In this document: piece after piece, positions 45,950 to 57,974 of the stretch
Position numbering within the stretch: position 1 is the stretch's first letter
How the letters are laid out: every line of letters begins with the position of its first letter
Assembly: GCF_018294505.1 (NCBI RefSeq)
Contig: NC_057798.1
Span: 370,872,942 to 370,936,941, forward strand
Direction of reading: 5' to 3'
DNA from: Triticum aestivum
Lineage: Eukaryota > Streptophyta > Magnoliopsida > Poales > Poaceae
Length of the DNA stretch: 64,000 nucleotides
The notes under the pieces: model-generated
Databases searched by the model: none
What the model saw: the letters and a program-made list of their open reading frames with translations, nothing else
What the model was told of the DNA's origin: nothing
Position numbers and translations under genes: made by a program

Positions 45950-47070
45950 GAATGAAATGTATCTAAGAAGAAAGGAAGCCATGCTCCATCCTGTTTCTAA
46001 AAAGAACATCACCTCCATTTTTGGTTAGATACCGCTCCGTTAGGTACTAATGCTTCTACCTATCACCCGGAGGGTGAGTTAGAGAGCTGTGTTTTTTTCC
46101 AACGTTAATAGCATTCCGCGAGAAAAGTCATCTACTGATGTTGTCAGCGGAGTCCCTCGTCCATCCATGTATGAATAGCGGTATCCCCCATTTTGGACAG
46201 TGATGAGGTAGTCGGCTCAATTTGCATGTGTATTTGCGTTCGGCTTTGCTACTTTCCTTCTAGAAAAGAATGTCCGCGGAAGGGAATAGTCTACGTGGCC
46301 CGGGGTAGTCTTTCAATTCCTTTATCGGGTGGGAGAGTTTAGAACCAGTTAAGCCAATAGCTACTGCTTTAGTCACACTAGCTACATCAGTTGATCATGG
46401 ATTTAGCATACCACCTCAGAATAGTCTACGTGGCCCCTTGTTTTTACTACAATTTGATATAGTGAATCCAGTAATGCAGACAACCCTTTTTAGAGCGCTT
46501 TTAAAGCCTCTGACTCTCAAAAAGAGCTTGAGGTTTTGCCTCAACTCATTCCATGAATGTTGTTTCATTCCCCATGCGGCTGAATCCAACTCAGTCTTTA
46601 TCCTGCCTTGGAGTTCTCTCTCATAACTGAAGCCAGGAGGTATTCGATTTATCGAATTTCGAGCTAGCTGCCCTTTTCTTGCTCCTTGCCATTAGCGCAG
46701 CCCTTTTCTTTTTCTTAGCTAGCGTAGTTTTTCACCTTCAAAAGAAGGCGCCAGCGCTTTTGTAGTGACCCCTCCGGGGTCCTGGGTTGCTTTGGCGCGC
46801 CCCACCCCGTCAGTCCTGTGTTGTACTTGACTTGACTCTCCCCTGCTTGCTGCTTGCTGATCGCAGTGTTCAAAAATGACACGAAGCTGGATATGAGTAG
46901 ATGTTGTTGGTCGAAAACGTCTTTCATTCACAATGAAACAGAATGGTCTCGCTCGATGCGACATTTTAGAATGTGTATTTTCATATTAAGAGTTCTTAAA
47001 AATTTTGAGTGCTTGAAATGTTGATTGTGGACTATTGTATTGGACTAGCTACAATTATCATAGCTATAAA
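45950..47070. other. NUMT part C, mitochondrial-like non-coding DNA
   Basis: Continuation of the DNA split by E3. No gene recognised. GAAGGCGCCAGCGCTTTTG near 46744 and similar motifs look like plant mitochondrial spacer. It ends where a gypsy pol fragment begins; whether that fragment was already in the mitochondrial DNA cannot be told from sequence alone. Confidence 0.45.
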
Positions 47071-47074
47071 ATAG

Positions 47075-48009
47075 TTGTTTGGACTCAGTAATGCACCTGC
47101 TACCTTCCAATCTTTAATGAATCATGTTTTTGCTCCGGAAATACCTTTTGGTATTCTTTGATGATATTCTGATATATAGCAAGACCAAACAAGCTCATCT
47201 CAAGCATCTAAAGTTAGTCCTGGACATTCTAAGGTCATAAAAACTATATGCTAAGACTAGCAAATGCAGTTTTCCTGTCCCTCAAGTGGAGTATTTAGGG
47301 CATGTTATCTAAGGATAGGGTCTATCTACAGACCCCCACAAAATAGTTGCCATCAAAGAATGGCCAGCACCTAAGACTATCACTCAGTTGAGGAGTTTTC
47401 TTGGTATGGCTGCAGAAAAAGAAGTTTTTTCAAGAATTATGGGATAAATTCTAGGCCACTTCATGACTGTCTAAAAAAAGAATCATTCCAGTGGTCAGAT
47501 GCTCAAATTGAGGCCTTCACAACATTGAAGAATTGTCTGGTCACTGCTCCTGTTATGGCTTTGCCTGATTTGACCCTACCATTTACTTTTTAAACAGATG
47601 CATCAGGTCAAGGTATTGGTTCTGTCCTCATGCAACAAGGCAGACCAATTGCTTATTTCAGTAAAACCCTTGGACCCAGAAATGCAGCTATGTCAACTTA
47701 TGATAAGGAGAAGCTTTAGCTATTTGTGAATCCTTGAAGAGATGGCGCCACTACTTTCTTGGTTCCCAATTCTTTTATTGATCAAAACTGATCAACAGAG
47801 CCTTAAATACATCACAGAACAAAACGTCTCTGAGGGCATCCAGCACAAGCTTTTGTGAAAATTGCTTGAATTCAATTACAAGATTGAATACAAAAAAAGA
47901 AAACAAGGTTGCAGATGCTTTGAGCAGAAGAGATTCTCTTATGATGGCAGTCGCTGCAGTTACTCCTGCTTGGGCTTCAACTGTAGAAACCAGCTACACT
48001 AATGATGAT
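47075..48009 (+). mobile_element. older gypsy pol fragment, left part (reverse transcriptase to RNase H)
   Basis: Decayed plus-strand pol: FGLSNAPATFQSLMNHVF, a FDDILIYSKT palm motif, PVPQVEYLGHVI, then TDASGQGIGSVLMQQGRPIA and KGKENKVADALSR-like sequence. These are the chromovirus-type Ty3/gypsy blocks and differ from E1-E3. Many frameshifts are present. It is interrupted at 48009 by E2, and its frame resumes at 57975. Confidence 0.85.
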
Positions 48010-48476
48010 TGTCGGTGTCAAAACCGGTGGATCTCGGGTAGGGGGTCCTGAACTGTGCGTCTAGGCGGATGGTAACAGGAGACGAGGGACACGATGTTTT
48101 TACCCATGTTCGGGCCCTCTCGATGGAGGTAAAACCCTACTCCTGCTTGATTAATATTGATGATATGGGTAGTACAAGAGTAGATCTACCACGAGATCGG
48201 AGTGGCTAAACCCTAGAAGCTAGCCTATGGTATGATTGTTGTTCGTCCTACGGACTAAAACTCTCCGGTTTATATAGACACCGGAGAGGGCTAGGGTTAC
48301 ACAGAGTTGGTTACAATGGGAGGATATCTTCATATCGTATCGCCAAGCTTGCCTTCCACGCCAAGGAAAGTCCCATCCGGACACGGGACGGAGTCTTCAA
48401 TCTTGTATCTTCATAGTCCGGGAGTCCGTCCATCCGGACCGGCCATCCGGACACCCCCTAATCTAGGACTCCCTCA
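48010..48476 (-). repeat. E2 left LTR (3' LTR in element orientation)
   Basis: 467 bp. It has a local duplication CCATCCGGACCGG(CCATCCGGAC) near 48430 that is absent from the right LTR. Just inside, the minus strand reads GGTTCGGGGGCTAC, the likely polypurine tract. Confidence 0.93.
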
Positions 48477-48801
48477 GTAGCCCCCGAACCAGGATTCAAT
48501 GAGGACGAGTCCGGCGCGCAACTTGTCTTCGGCATTGCAAGGCGGGTTGTCCTGCAAATCCTCTGTATCCGTCGAATAGTGTACGGCTTCTAGTGTGTGC
48601 TGTCCTCCTTGGCTTATGTGCCCCATAATGACCATCTTCCATGCGTCAAACGAATGCAAAAAGCCAGGGGTTTTCTTTTCACTTACCCCCCGGTTGCATT
48701 AATGAGCCGCCCATAAAAGAGACGGGGATTTAGATCCAATTCGCACCATCTTCCCTCCGCGAGTCTTCATTAGAGCGCCTCTGACAGAGATCCATTCCAT
48801 C

Positions 48802-51532
48802 ATGGCCAGTCGGTGCCGCTCCTCCTCTTGCCCTTCCAGCCCTCGGCCCGGAGATTGGGGGCAGTGCTCCGTCCCGCATAGCAAGTTAGTAGTGCTTCAG
48901 TCCAAGGGGCTTCTCCCCCCAGCATATATGGTCCCACTTCGAGCCGGGATTGCTGCTTATAGCTGCGGAGAGCAGGCGGAGGGTGTTCCCAATCCCTCTC
49001 AAGGAGAGCGGGTATGCCTATTCCCTTATTTGATGATAGGATTAGGATTTCCAATCCATACGTTTCTCCGAGGGTTGCTGGAGTTCTACGGCCTCCAGCT
49101 ACATAACCTCACGCCCACCTCCATTTTGCACATCGTGGGCTTCGTGGCCCTCTGCGAGCTGTTCTTGGGTGTTGAAGTCCATTTCACGTTGTGGAAGAGG
49201 TTGTTTTGCCTTGTGGCCCGTTCTTAGGAGGGGTCTATTTATCAGGTGGGCGGAGCCGAACTATGGCGCATTGCCGGGACCGGATATCTATCCGACAAAA
49301 GAGGGCGTCCGAAGACTGGCCCTCGGAGTGGTTTTATATAGATGACGTCCCCCTGCCGGACCCTGTACGGATCGGCCTCCCCGAGTTCAATAACACCCCG
49401 TTGAAGAAGCGCCTGAGTTGGCGCCCACGGAACCCTCAGAGGGAAGCTGACAGGGACGTCCTGTACCTGATGAGCCGGATAAGGTTGTTGGCTCATTCCG
49501 TATTGACCATGATTAAGGTCATGGCCATATGCATTACGCGAGGGGCGCAACCGCTTCAATACAGAGGCCACCCCATGTGGGATTTCAACGGAGAGGATGA
49601 CGCTACCCGGTGCGGTCGCAAGGGGCCAGATTCGGCTGCCACTTTAACGAGAATCTTATCCGCTTTGTACAAGGGGGAAGAGGAAGAATTCCTCCGTATC
49701 AACCCGGAAGGCGGATTCTCCATGTACAATCCTCCTAGTTGGGTGAGTGGACACTTTCACTTGCCTATCCATTTTTGAAATTCCTGTAGTTGAGTACTTA
49801 GTCTAGTAATGTTTAAACGCAGGAGTTGCGCCAGGTTGTGAAGGAAATAAACAGCCCTACTCCACAACCCGAGGACCCGGAACGGCCCCTCGATCCAGAC
49901 TCCCAAGAAGATCCGGACTTATGCGTGGAGTTGATTGATGGAGTATTTCATCAATTGAGCAAGGATAAGTCCTTAGTGGCCATTACGGCCGACTATCCCG
50001 GACTACTTCCAGCCTCCAAGGTAACTAAGACCGAAGTCCCAGTATTCTCATGTTTTATCTTGCATGCCATGTACTAACAGCATTTCGCAGGGTAAATCCT
50101 TGAGGCGGAAGGCCGAGCCCACGGTGGGCAGCCAACAAGGGCCGCCGAAGCTAGGCGGGCCAAAAAGAAGTGCGGACCGGATCGAGATTCCGGCGCAACG
50201 GTATGGCGTGCGGATTTAACGCCTAGGGTTTATGCCCTTGAGTCTTACTAATGCTCATGATTTTCTTAGAAAGAAGATAAGCCGCCGGACTATGTCCGCC
50301 GGTCAAGGTTCGAGGCCGGGTCCGGAAGCAGAGGCGGACACGGGACGCGCCTCGGGCGCTCCTCCGACAGAGGGCGCCGACGGGCTATCTGCCACCAATT
50401 CAGAGGTGGAGAGTGCCCTGAACCACAGGCGTCGCTGGACTGTTCTTCGTGACGCGTGTTTTTCCCAGAGGCATTGGACGCCTTTAATATAGGAGATGCG
50501 TATCTCCGTGCTGCTCAAAATGGTCTAGCCAGAGCCACGGAGCAGTATGTGAAAGACATACAGGTGAGTAAAATTCAAGGTTATATATGTCAGTAGCCCC
50601 CGAGACTTGAAACAATGAAGATAATTGTTTGAAGGATCATGTGCTATGCAGTGTCTTACAAAGAAGAACACGCAATTGTCCCAGGAGCTCGAAGAGTGCA
50701 AGGCTCAGCTCGAGGCCGCATTGGCCACTTCAGAGAATGTCAAGGGGACACCCGCAGGTAATATATGCTTCGAAAGGTACTTCCGTTTTAAAATGCGGCA
50801 GGCGTGCAACCCTGACGATAATAATGCAGATGAGGCCGGAGTAAATCCGGACCAGCAACAACTCCTACACCAACTAAAGGCTGGCGAGAGTGTGCTGACG
50901 AGGGTGAGGCAAGAGAAGAACAAGCTTCAAGACGCCAATACCCAGCTAGGCGAGGAACTGAAAGATGTTCGTATTCAGCTGTCTTCTACCGTGAAGGAGA
51001 ATTGGCGACTTCGAGCAGCATTTTTAGTAAGTGCTTGAACGAATCTTCAAAAAAATAATTCGGCGAGGAAGTCGATTGACAGAGCTATGTCCGTAGGTCT
51101 GCTGACGGGTCGTCCAGCGGAGGAAATGCCCGGTTCATCCGGAGACCTTCTTCCCGAGCTGTTGCAACTACACGAACGAGTTCGGCAGGCAATGCAAAGC
51201 GTCATCCAGGCTATGTGGCCATCCCTCTCCGTGCCCGAAGCCTTGAGGAGCTTACCAAGAAGCTGGAGGGAGTGCGGCAGCGCTTCCGGTTGTGGAAGAT
51301 ATCGGCTTGCCGTTAAGGTGCCAGGGAGGCCTGGGCCATGGTGAAGACTCGGTACACGAAGGCTGACCCAAACCACATGGCCGAGGTCGGCCCTATAGGT
51401 CCGGATGGAAAGGAGATCCCGGTCAGCTTAGCATATGGCCAGGTGGAGCTGGCTACAAAGTATTCCCAACAGGACTGTAAATTAGACCGCCTGTTGGATG
51501 GTATTGAAGAAGAATATGCCGAGTCGGATTGA
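48802..51532 (+). pseudogene. antisense, spliced PF04195-like gene of E2
   Basis: Start ATG at 48802. Exon 1 holds the domain core (GLGFPIHTFLRGLLEFYGLQ, TPTSILHIVGFVALCELFLG), changes frame near 49200, and continues (SEWFYIDDVPLPDPVRIGLP) to a donor GTGAGT at 49743. Further exons begin near 49823 (ELRQVVKEI), 50091 (GKSLRRKAEP), 50271, 50630 and 51100. Later exons are Glu/Lys/Gln-rich (SQELEECKAQLEAALATSEN), fitting a coiled coil. Position and architecture match the antisense genes of E1 and E3. The frameshift and altered junctions make it non-functional here. Function unknown. Confidence 0.68.
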
Positions 51533-51534
51533 CT

Positions 51535-52354
51535 CTGTAAAAATGACATAAAAATGCCTTCTAGCCGGATTGTAGATCGTTTGTCATTGCGGACCTTTTC
51601 GCTTCGACCTCTGGACCCTATAGTCCGGAGTGTGTCCGAATACCCTCTCAGTTATGTAAGAACCGGGGCATGCATGGAGACAAGGCGTAGGGGTCATAAG
51701 TGCTTTAGCAGACAAGTGCCCAACTAGTTATGTTATATTACATGGTTAGTAAGAAACATCTTCCAGAGAGAATAGTTCCGTTAGGGGTTCCTTTCCCTGG
51801 GAGGCATGCCCTAAAGTGCATATCCGAACTGCCGGAAAGAGCAGAAAAGCATCTGGGGGCAAATGAATAAATACGAAAGATCATCTTTTAGTTCACCGAC
51901 CGAATATTCCCTTAAGAACGCTAACTTTCGGCTTCACCCAGTCTGAGGTACACATCCGGCTGACCCGGTAGTAACAATCGCAGAGGTTCTCCCTTTACCA
52001 CCTAGCCGAACGAACGGGAACGTAGGGGTAAGCACAGGAGCCAGGCAACCCAGCTTGGCCAAAACTTAGTCATATCGATGCATATAATGGTGTATAAAAG
52101 GTTCATGTGGAAGCATCACACATGTTTTGGGCATGAGGCCCGTTTTATATAAACTTCTTGGTAGAGAAGCCCCCAGGTATTATGAGCGCATGTAGCGCGT
52201 CGGGTATGTGCGAATATTGCACAGGCAAGCCCCTAAGGGCTTGTGAGAAAAAAAGGTAGGGAGAAGGAACAAAATCCCGGACTGCCAAAAATAAAAATAA
52301 AAATAAAAAATAAAACAAAGGTACGAGGGAAGGAAACGAACACGGAGTCCGGCG
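51535..52354. other. E2 non-coding region between the convergent antisense gene and pol
   Basis: No gene. Includes a short A-rich tract (AAAATAAAAATAAAAATAAA near 52290). Several blocks are shared with E1 at 26401-27456. Confidence 0.55.
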
Positions 52355-54478
52355 CTAGGCGTAGAACCTTCGTAGGCGTGCTGCGTTCCATGGGTTCGGC
52401 TCGAGTCGGTTATCCGATGCGTTTCGCAGACGGTACGCTCCGCCGGTCAGTACTTGGTCGATGATGAAGGGGCCCTCCCATTTGGGCTTTAATTTATCCT
52501 TTTTCTTGTTTGGCAGGCGTAGAACTAGTTCGCCAACGTTATAGGTTTTGGCCCTTACTTCTCTGCTTTGGTATCTTCGAGCCTGCTATTGATAGAATGT
52601 GGAACGAGCTTTTGCCACGTCGCGCTCCTCTTCCAATGCGTCCAAGCTGTCCTGCCGATCGAGCTCGGCTTCTCTTTCTTCGTACATGCGCACTCGAGGT
52701 GAGTCATGGATTAAGTCGCATGGCAGTACTGCCTCTGCACCGTATACCATAAAAAATGGTGTGAATCCGGTAGTGCAATTCGGCATGGTCCGCAGCCCCC
52801 AGAGTACGGAGTCAAGCTCCTCTACCCAGTGCGTGTTAGATTCCTTGAGGGATCGCACTAGTCTGGGTTTGATGCCGCTCATAATGAGACCATTGGCCCG
52901 TTCGACTTGACCATTAGTTTGAGGGTGATAGACTGAAGCATAGTCGAGCTTGATGCCCATGTTTTTGCACCAAAGTTTGACTTCATCGGCCGTGAAGTTT
53001 GTGCTGTTGTCCGTTATGATTCTGTGGGGGACGCTGTAACAGTGTACGACCCCGGATATGAAGTCTATCACTAGTCCGGATTCGGCCGTATTTACAGGCT
53101 TGGCTTCTATCCATTTGGTGAATTTGTCCACCATGACCAGTAGATATTTTTGCTTGTGGGTTCCTCCTTTAAAGGGTCCGACCATGTCAAGCCCCCAGAC
53201 CGCGAAAGGCCAGGTAATGGGTATAGTTTGTAGGGCGGTAGGTGGCATGTGGCTTTGGTTGGCAAATAACTGGCAACCAACACATCGTTGCACTAAGTCC
53301 TGAGCGTCTGCCCGGGCCGTTGGCCAATAAAATCCGGTATGGAAGGCCTTGCTTACAAGGGCCCGGGCTGCGGCGTGGTGCCCGCCAAGTCCGGCATGAA
53401 TTTCAGCCAAAAGGTCTCGCCCTTCCTCTTCGGAGATACACCTTTGAAGGACTCGGGTTGTGCTTTTCTTGTAAAGCTCTCCCTCGTGGACTTTGTAGGC
53501 TTTAGATCGCCGCACTATGCAGCGGGCTTCGTTTTGGTCCTCGAGAAGTTCCTGCCTAGTTAGGTAGGCTAGGAATGGTTTTGTCCAAGGGGCAATGACT
53601 GCCATTATTGCGTGGGCTGACGGTGTTGTTTCGTTGGCGGAGCCCCCAACTGTGTCAGAATGTTCGGTGAGGGGTGGTGTAGTTGTGTCCGGGCTATTGT
53701 TTCCGGATTCTCCTTCCCATGATATAGATGGCTTAAACAGCCTTTCTAGGAAGATGTTGGAAGGGACGGCCTCGCGCTTGGCGCCAATGCGTGCCAGCAC
53801 GTCTGCTGCTTGGTTATTTCCTCGGGCTATGTGATGAAATTCGATCCCCTCAAACCGAGCTGACATCTTTAAGATGGCATTCCGGTAAGCTGCCATTTTC
53901 GGATCCTTGGCGTCGAAGTCTCCATTTATTTGGGATATTGCGAGATTTGAATCCCCGCAGACCTCTAGGCGTTGAATGCCCATGGAGACTGCCATCCGGA
54001 GGCCATGTAAAAGGGCCTCGTATTCGGCTGCATTGTTGGAATCCGTGTACATTATCTGAAGTACGTATTGGACTGTGTCTCCGGTTGGGGACGTCGGAAT
54101 GATGCCAGCCCCCAGGCCAGCCAACATTTTGGAGCCGTCGAAGTGCATGATCCAGTTGGAGTATGCGCCGTACTCTTTAGGGAGTTCGGCTTCAGTCCAT
54201 TTAGCGATAAAGTCGTCCAAAACCTGCGACTTAATAGCTCGCCTTGGCTTGTAGGTTATGTCAAACGGGAGGAGCTCGATGGCCCATTTGGCAATCCCGC
54301 CTATTGCGTCGTGGTTGTTTATAATATCATTAAGGGGTACTTCGGATGCCACTATTATGGAGCACTCTTGAAAGTAGTGTCGCAGCTTCCGGGATGCCAT
54401 GAACACCGCGTATGCTATCTTTTGATAATGCGGGCACCATGACTTGCATGGAGTTAGTACAGTGGACACGTAGTACAC
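52355..54478 (-). pseudogene. E2 RNase H and integrase
   Basis: The minus strand has the connection and RNase H (WIMHFDGSKMLAGLGAGII, NNAAEYEALLHGLRMAV, EVCGDSNLAISQI), the zinc-binding domain (GGHHAAARALVSKAFHTGFY, CVGCQLFANQ), and the integrase core (WGLDMVGPFKGG, HRIITDNSTNFTADEV, HPQTNGQVERANGLIM). RNase H removes RNA from the hybrid; integrase inserts the copy. A TAG at 52583-52585 (CAG in origin is plausible) splits off the C-terminal domain, which ends at the TAG 52355-52357. The frame to the upstream reverse transcriptase is broken near 54482 in a run of six T. Confidence 0.9.
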
Positions 54479-55434
54479 TGGTTTTTTGGAGGGGGAACTT
54501 GTGTCCTTCCGCTTCTCGTTCGACGACGAGCATCGCGCTTACAACTTGATGGGTTGCCGCGATGTATAATAGCATTGGTTCGCCCGTTTTGGGCGCGGCC
54601 AGGACCGGATTTGTTGCCCGTATGGCTTTTATTTCTTCGAGTACGGCCGTGGCGGCATCCGTCCACTCGAAGTGGTCGGTGCGCCGCAGGAGGCGATAGA
54701 GGGTTAATGCCTTTTCTCCTAAGCGGGAGATAAAGCGGCTTAGAGCCGCCACGCATCCTGTCAGTTTTTGTATTTGTTTGAGGTCCTTTGGGGTATCCAA
54801 TTGTGACAGAGCTCGGATCTTGGCTGGGTTTGCTTCAATTCATCTACCGGATACGATGAAGCCCAAGAGCTTTCTAGCTGGTATGCCGAAAACACATTTT
54901 TCCGGGTTGAGCTTAATGTCATATGTTTGGAGATTGTCGAACGTGAGCCTCAAGTCGTCTACTAGAGTATCGACGTGTTTTGTTTTGACGACCACGTCAT
55001 CTACGTATGCTTCAACTGTTTTGCCGATCTGGTTGGCCAAACATGTCTGAATCATGCGCTGATATGTTGCGCCGGTGTTTTTGAGCCTGAAGGGCATCGT
55101 GTTGAAGCAGAATGGGCCGTATGGGGTGATGAATGCCGTTGCGGCTTGGTCTGACTCTGCCATCTTGATTTGATGGTAGCCAGAGTATGCACCGAGGAAA
55201 CACAATGAGTCGTGTCCTGCGGTGGCGTCGATGATTTGATCAATTCGGGGGAGTGGGAAAGGGTCCTTTGGACAGGCCTTGTTTAGGTCTTTGAAATCAA
55301 CACATAGGCGCCAAGATATGTCCTTCTTTGGTACCATCACCAGGTTTGCTAGCCAGTCCGAATGTTTTATGTCTCTGATGAATTCGGCTTCCAGCAGTTT
55401 TGCTAGCTCCTCTCCCATGGCTTGTCTCTTGGGT
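54479..55434 (-). pseudogene. E2 reverse transcriptase
   Basis: The minus strand has DWLANLVMVPKKDISWRLCV, PLPRIDQIIDATAGHDSLCF, AYSGYHQIKMA and the catalytic AYVDDVVVKTK, then thumb and connection (KLTGCVAALSRFISRLGEKA). The second catalytic aspartates (YVDD) are intact. A TGA at 54840-54842 interrupts the frame just after LLGFIVSGR, and a one-base gain near 55436 separates it from the protease frame. Confidence 0.9.
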
Positions 55435-56592
55435 TCAGAAAAAACGCCGTAGGGTCTGCTTGACGGGTTTAAACCCTTTTAGGATGTTCAGGCTGTGCTC
55501 GGCCAGCCTGCGTGGGATTCCTGGCATATCCAAGGGGTGCCAGGCGAAAATGTCCCAATTTTCTCGCAGGAAGTCTCTGAGTGCGGCGTCTACATCGGGT
55601 TTTAATTGTGCCCCGATGGAGGCCGTTTTTGTAGGGTCCGTTGGATGGACTTGGAATTTGACTATTTCGTCCGCTGGTTTAAAAGAGGTGGACTTGGATC
55701 TCTTGTCTAGTATCACATCGTCCCTGTCCACCGTAGAGCGCAACGCCGTTAATTCCTCGGCCGCTAGGGCCTCAGATAATGCCTCCAGGGCCAGTGCGGC
55801 TGTCTTGTTTTCAGCGCGGAGCGGTATGTCCGGATCACTTGCAAGAGTGATGATTCCGTTAGGTCCGGGCATTTTGAGCTTCATGTACCCGTAATGGGGT
55901 ATGGCTTGGAAAATTCTAAATGCTTCTCGCCCTAGTAGAGCGTGGTATCCGCTGCTGAACGGGGACACTTGAAACGTGACCTCCTCGGATCTGTAATTAT
56001 CCGGCGTGCCGAACACCACATCCAGTGTGATTTTTCCTGAACAGCACGCTTCCCGGCTTGGGATTATTCCCCTAAAAGTTGTCTTGCTTCGCTCAATGCG
56101 GATCCAGTCAATTTCCATTTTTCGCAGGGTTTCCTCGTAGATGAGGTTGAGTCCGCTGCCGCCATCCATGAGTACCTTTGTAAGTCGGAAGCCGTCCACT
56201 ATCAGACTGAGGACCAATGCGGCTGGTGCCCGGGCTGTCCGGAATTTAAGTTCTTCACTGGCATTAAAGGTGATAGCTGTGTCACTCCATGGGTTTATTG
56301 TTGCTACTTGGTAGACTTCGGCAAGGTTGCGGAGCGTTCATTTCCTTGCATTGTTTGATGTGAAGGTCTCAAAGACTGTCGACACAGTACTGGGGAGGTA
56401 TTCTTCGGGTGCTGGGGTTAAAAGCTCCTCGCCACTTCTGGCCACCTGCCGTAGTATCCAACATGCTCTGAGGCTGTGCGTTGGTGTGGCTTTCCCTGAA
56501 TTATGAATTTTACAGGGTCCATTGAGCCATCCTTCTAGTACAGTCCCATACCCTGTAGAGGGTTTTTGTTTTTTGATGTTTGGCTCAGATGC
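55435..56592 (-). pseudogene. E2 zinc-knuckle region and aspartic protease
   Basis: The frame up to 56217 contains VLMDGGSGLNLIYEETL, the aspartic protease site in the plant gypsy form D-G-G, then VVFGTPDNYRSEEVTFQVSP and LLGREAFRIFQAIPHYG. Upstream, a CKIHNSGKATPTHSLRAC stretch resembles the gag zinc knuckle of related elements. A TGA at 56338-56340 lies between the knuckle and the protease. It ends against a frameshift near 55436 in a run of T. Confidence 0.85.
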
Positions 56593-57489
56593 CTAGCGAT
56601 AATGCGCCCTTTTGTTTCGGACTCGTGTTATATTCGGGGGCGGATTGTCCCAGAATTTATCTTCGGTTTTCCGAACGCTTTCAGTCGCACAGTACTTTCG
56701 TACTATGGATGTCAAGTCGGCGAATCGTGTAATTTCGCGGCGACTTATGGCGTTGAGGATTCCGATGTCCGTGCAGTTGTTATAGAAGAGTGAAATTGCT
56801 TCTTTCTCACGGCAGTCCTTTATCCTGTTCATAACCAGGAGGAATCTGGCCCAGTAGTGGTGTACTGTTTCTCCGGACTCTTGCCGGATTAGGGATAAAT
56901 CCAGTATAGTTGGGTGGGCGGGTGGAATTAAATCCAGAAACCTGCCCGATGTAAGATTCAGGGGCCGAGTGGTTTCTGAATTCGGAAGCTTGCTTTCTTG
57001 GATATTATTCAATGAATCGGGCCTGCTGCCTGACTTTAGGTTCAGGGTTTGGGCGACATCCTCCACTCCGCGGGTATCCGGCTTGGAGGGATCGGGAATC
57101 CGGACGCATCTAGTCCTTAGGGCGGGCGAAGACTCGCCGCATTTTTCTTCCACCACTTCGACGTGATGGGTGATCTGGGGAGATTCAATGTCTCTCTGAT
57201 CGGGTTTAATCCCAATCTGGTCGTAATCAGTAGCGACTCCCAGGGCCGTGATGCGATCCAAGAGCTCGTTCAGGGAGAAGAGCTCCATCGGATCTAACTG
57301 CTCGGCAAGCTCCGAGCTGATGTGAAGATTGCTTTCGATGGCCCGAGAGGTCATCGTCGGTGCAACGGCCGGACAGGCGGTCATCAAAAACCTGCCTAGC
57401 CGGAGAGTTTGGCCGACAGCCAAAGCTCCTTTAGCAACGATGCCGTCTTTAAAGACGGGATGCGGCATCCTTCCTGATGGTGACGACAC
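56593..57489 (-). pseudogene. E2 gag, shortened
   Basis: Starts at ATG 57489, inside the 5' LTR boundary, like E1. It contains PMELFSLNELLDRITALGVA, then LSLIRQESGETVHHYWARFL and IKDCREKEAISLFYNNCTDI, the last part of a gag capsid domain. The central block seen in E1 gag (from D-G-T-T-D-P to the W-E-E-L motif) is absent, so an internal deletion is likely. Confidence 0.75.
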
Positions 57490-57515
57490 AGCGGAACTCT
57501 CAATGAAAGCACCAA

Positions 57516-57969
57516 TGTCGGTGTCAAAACCGGCGGATCTCGGGTAGGGGGTCCCGAACTGTGCGTCTAGGCGGATGGTAACAGGAGACGAGGGACACGA
57601 TGTTTTTACCTAGGTTCGGGCCCTCTCGATGGAGGTAAAACCCTACTCCTGCTTGATTAATATTGATGATATGGGTAGTACAAGAGTAGATCTACCACGA
57701 GATCGGAGTGGCTAAACCCTAGAAGCTAGCCTATGGTATGATTGTTGTTCGTCCTACGGACTAAAACTCTCCGGTTTATATAGACACCGGAGAGGGCTAG
57801 GGTTACACAGAGTCAGTTACAATGGGAGCAGATCTTCATATCGTATCACCAAGCTTGCCTTCCATGCCAAGGAAAGTCCCATCCGGACACGGGACGAAGT
57901 CTTCAATCTTGTATCTTCATAGTCCGGGAGTCCGGCCATCCGGACACCCCCTAATCCAGGACTCCCTCA
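57516..57969 (-). repeat. E2 right LTR (5' LTR in element orientation)
   Basis: 454 bp. Minus-strand TATATAAA (plus 57775-57782) is the likely TATA box. The region just inside matches E1 (TTGGTGCTTTCATTGAGAG on the minus strand). Confidence 0.93.
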
Positions 57970-57974
57970 ATGAT

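Larger units (their letters stand above)
48010..57969 (-). mobile_element. E2: gypsy-type LTR retrotransposon with complete pol order, 9960 bp, TSD ATGAT
   Basis: LTRs 48010-48476 and 57516-57969 belong to the same family as E1. ATGAT flanks both ends (48005-48009 and 57970-57974). Minus-strand order from the right is gag, protease, reverse transcriptase, RNase H, integrase; an antisense gene (48802-51532, +) lies next to the 3' (left) LTR. I count about 12 substitutions plus a 13-bp indel between LTRs (about 2.6%). Stops and frameshifts disable pol. It sits inside an older gypsy fragment whose frame rejoins on its removal. Confidence 0.95.

Noticed and set aside
46438..46964. Short frames of 62-81 codons
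   Set aside because: No recognised domain, in mitochondrial-like spacer.
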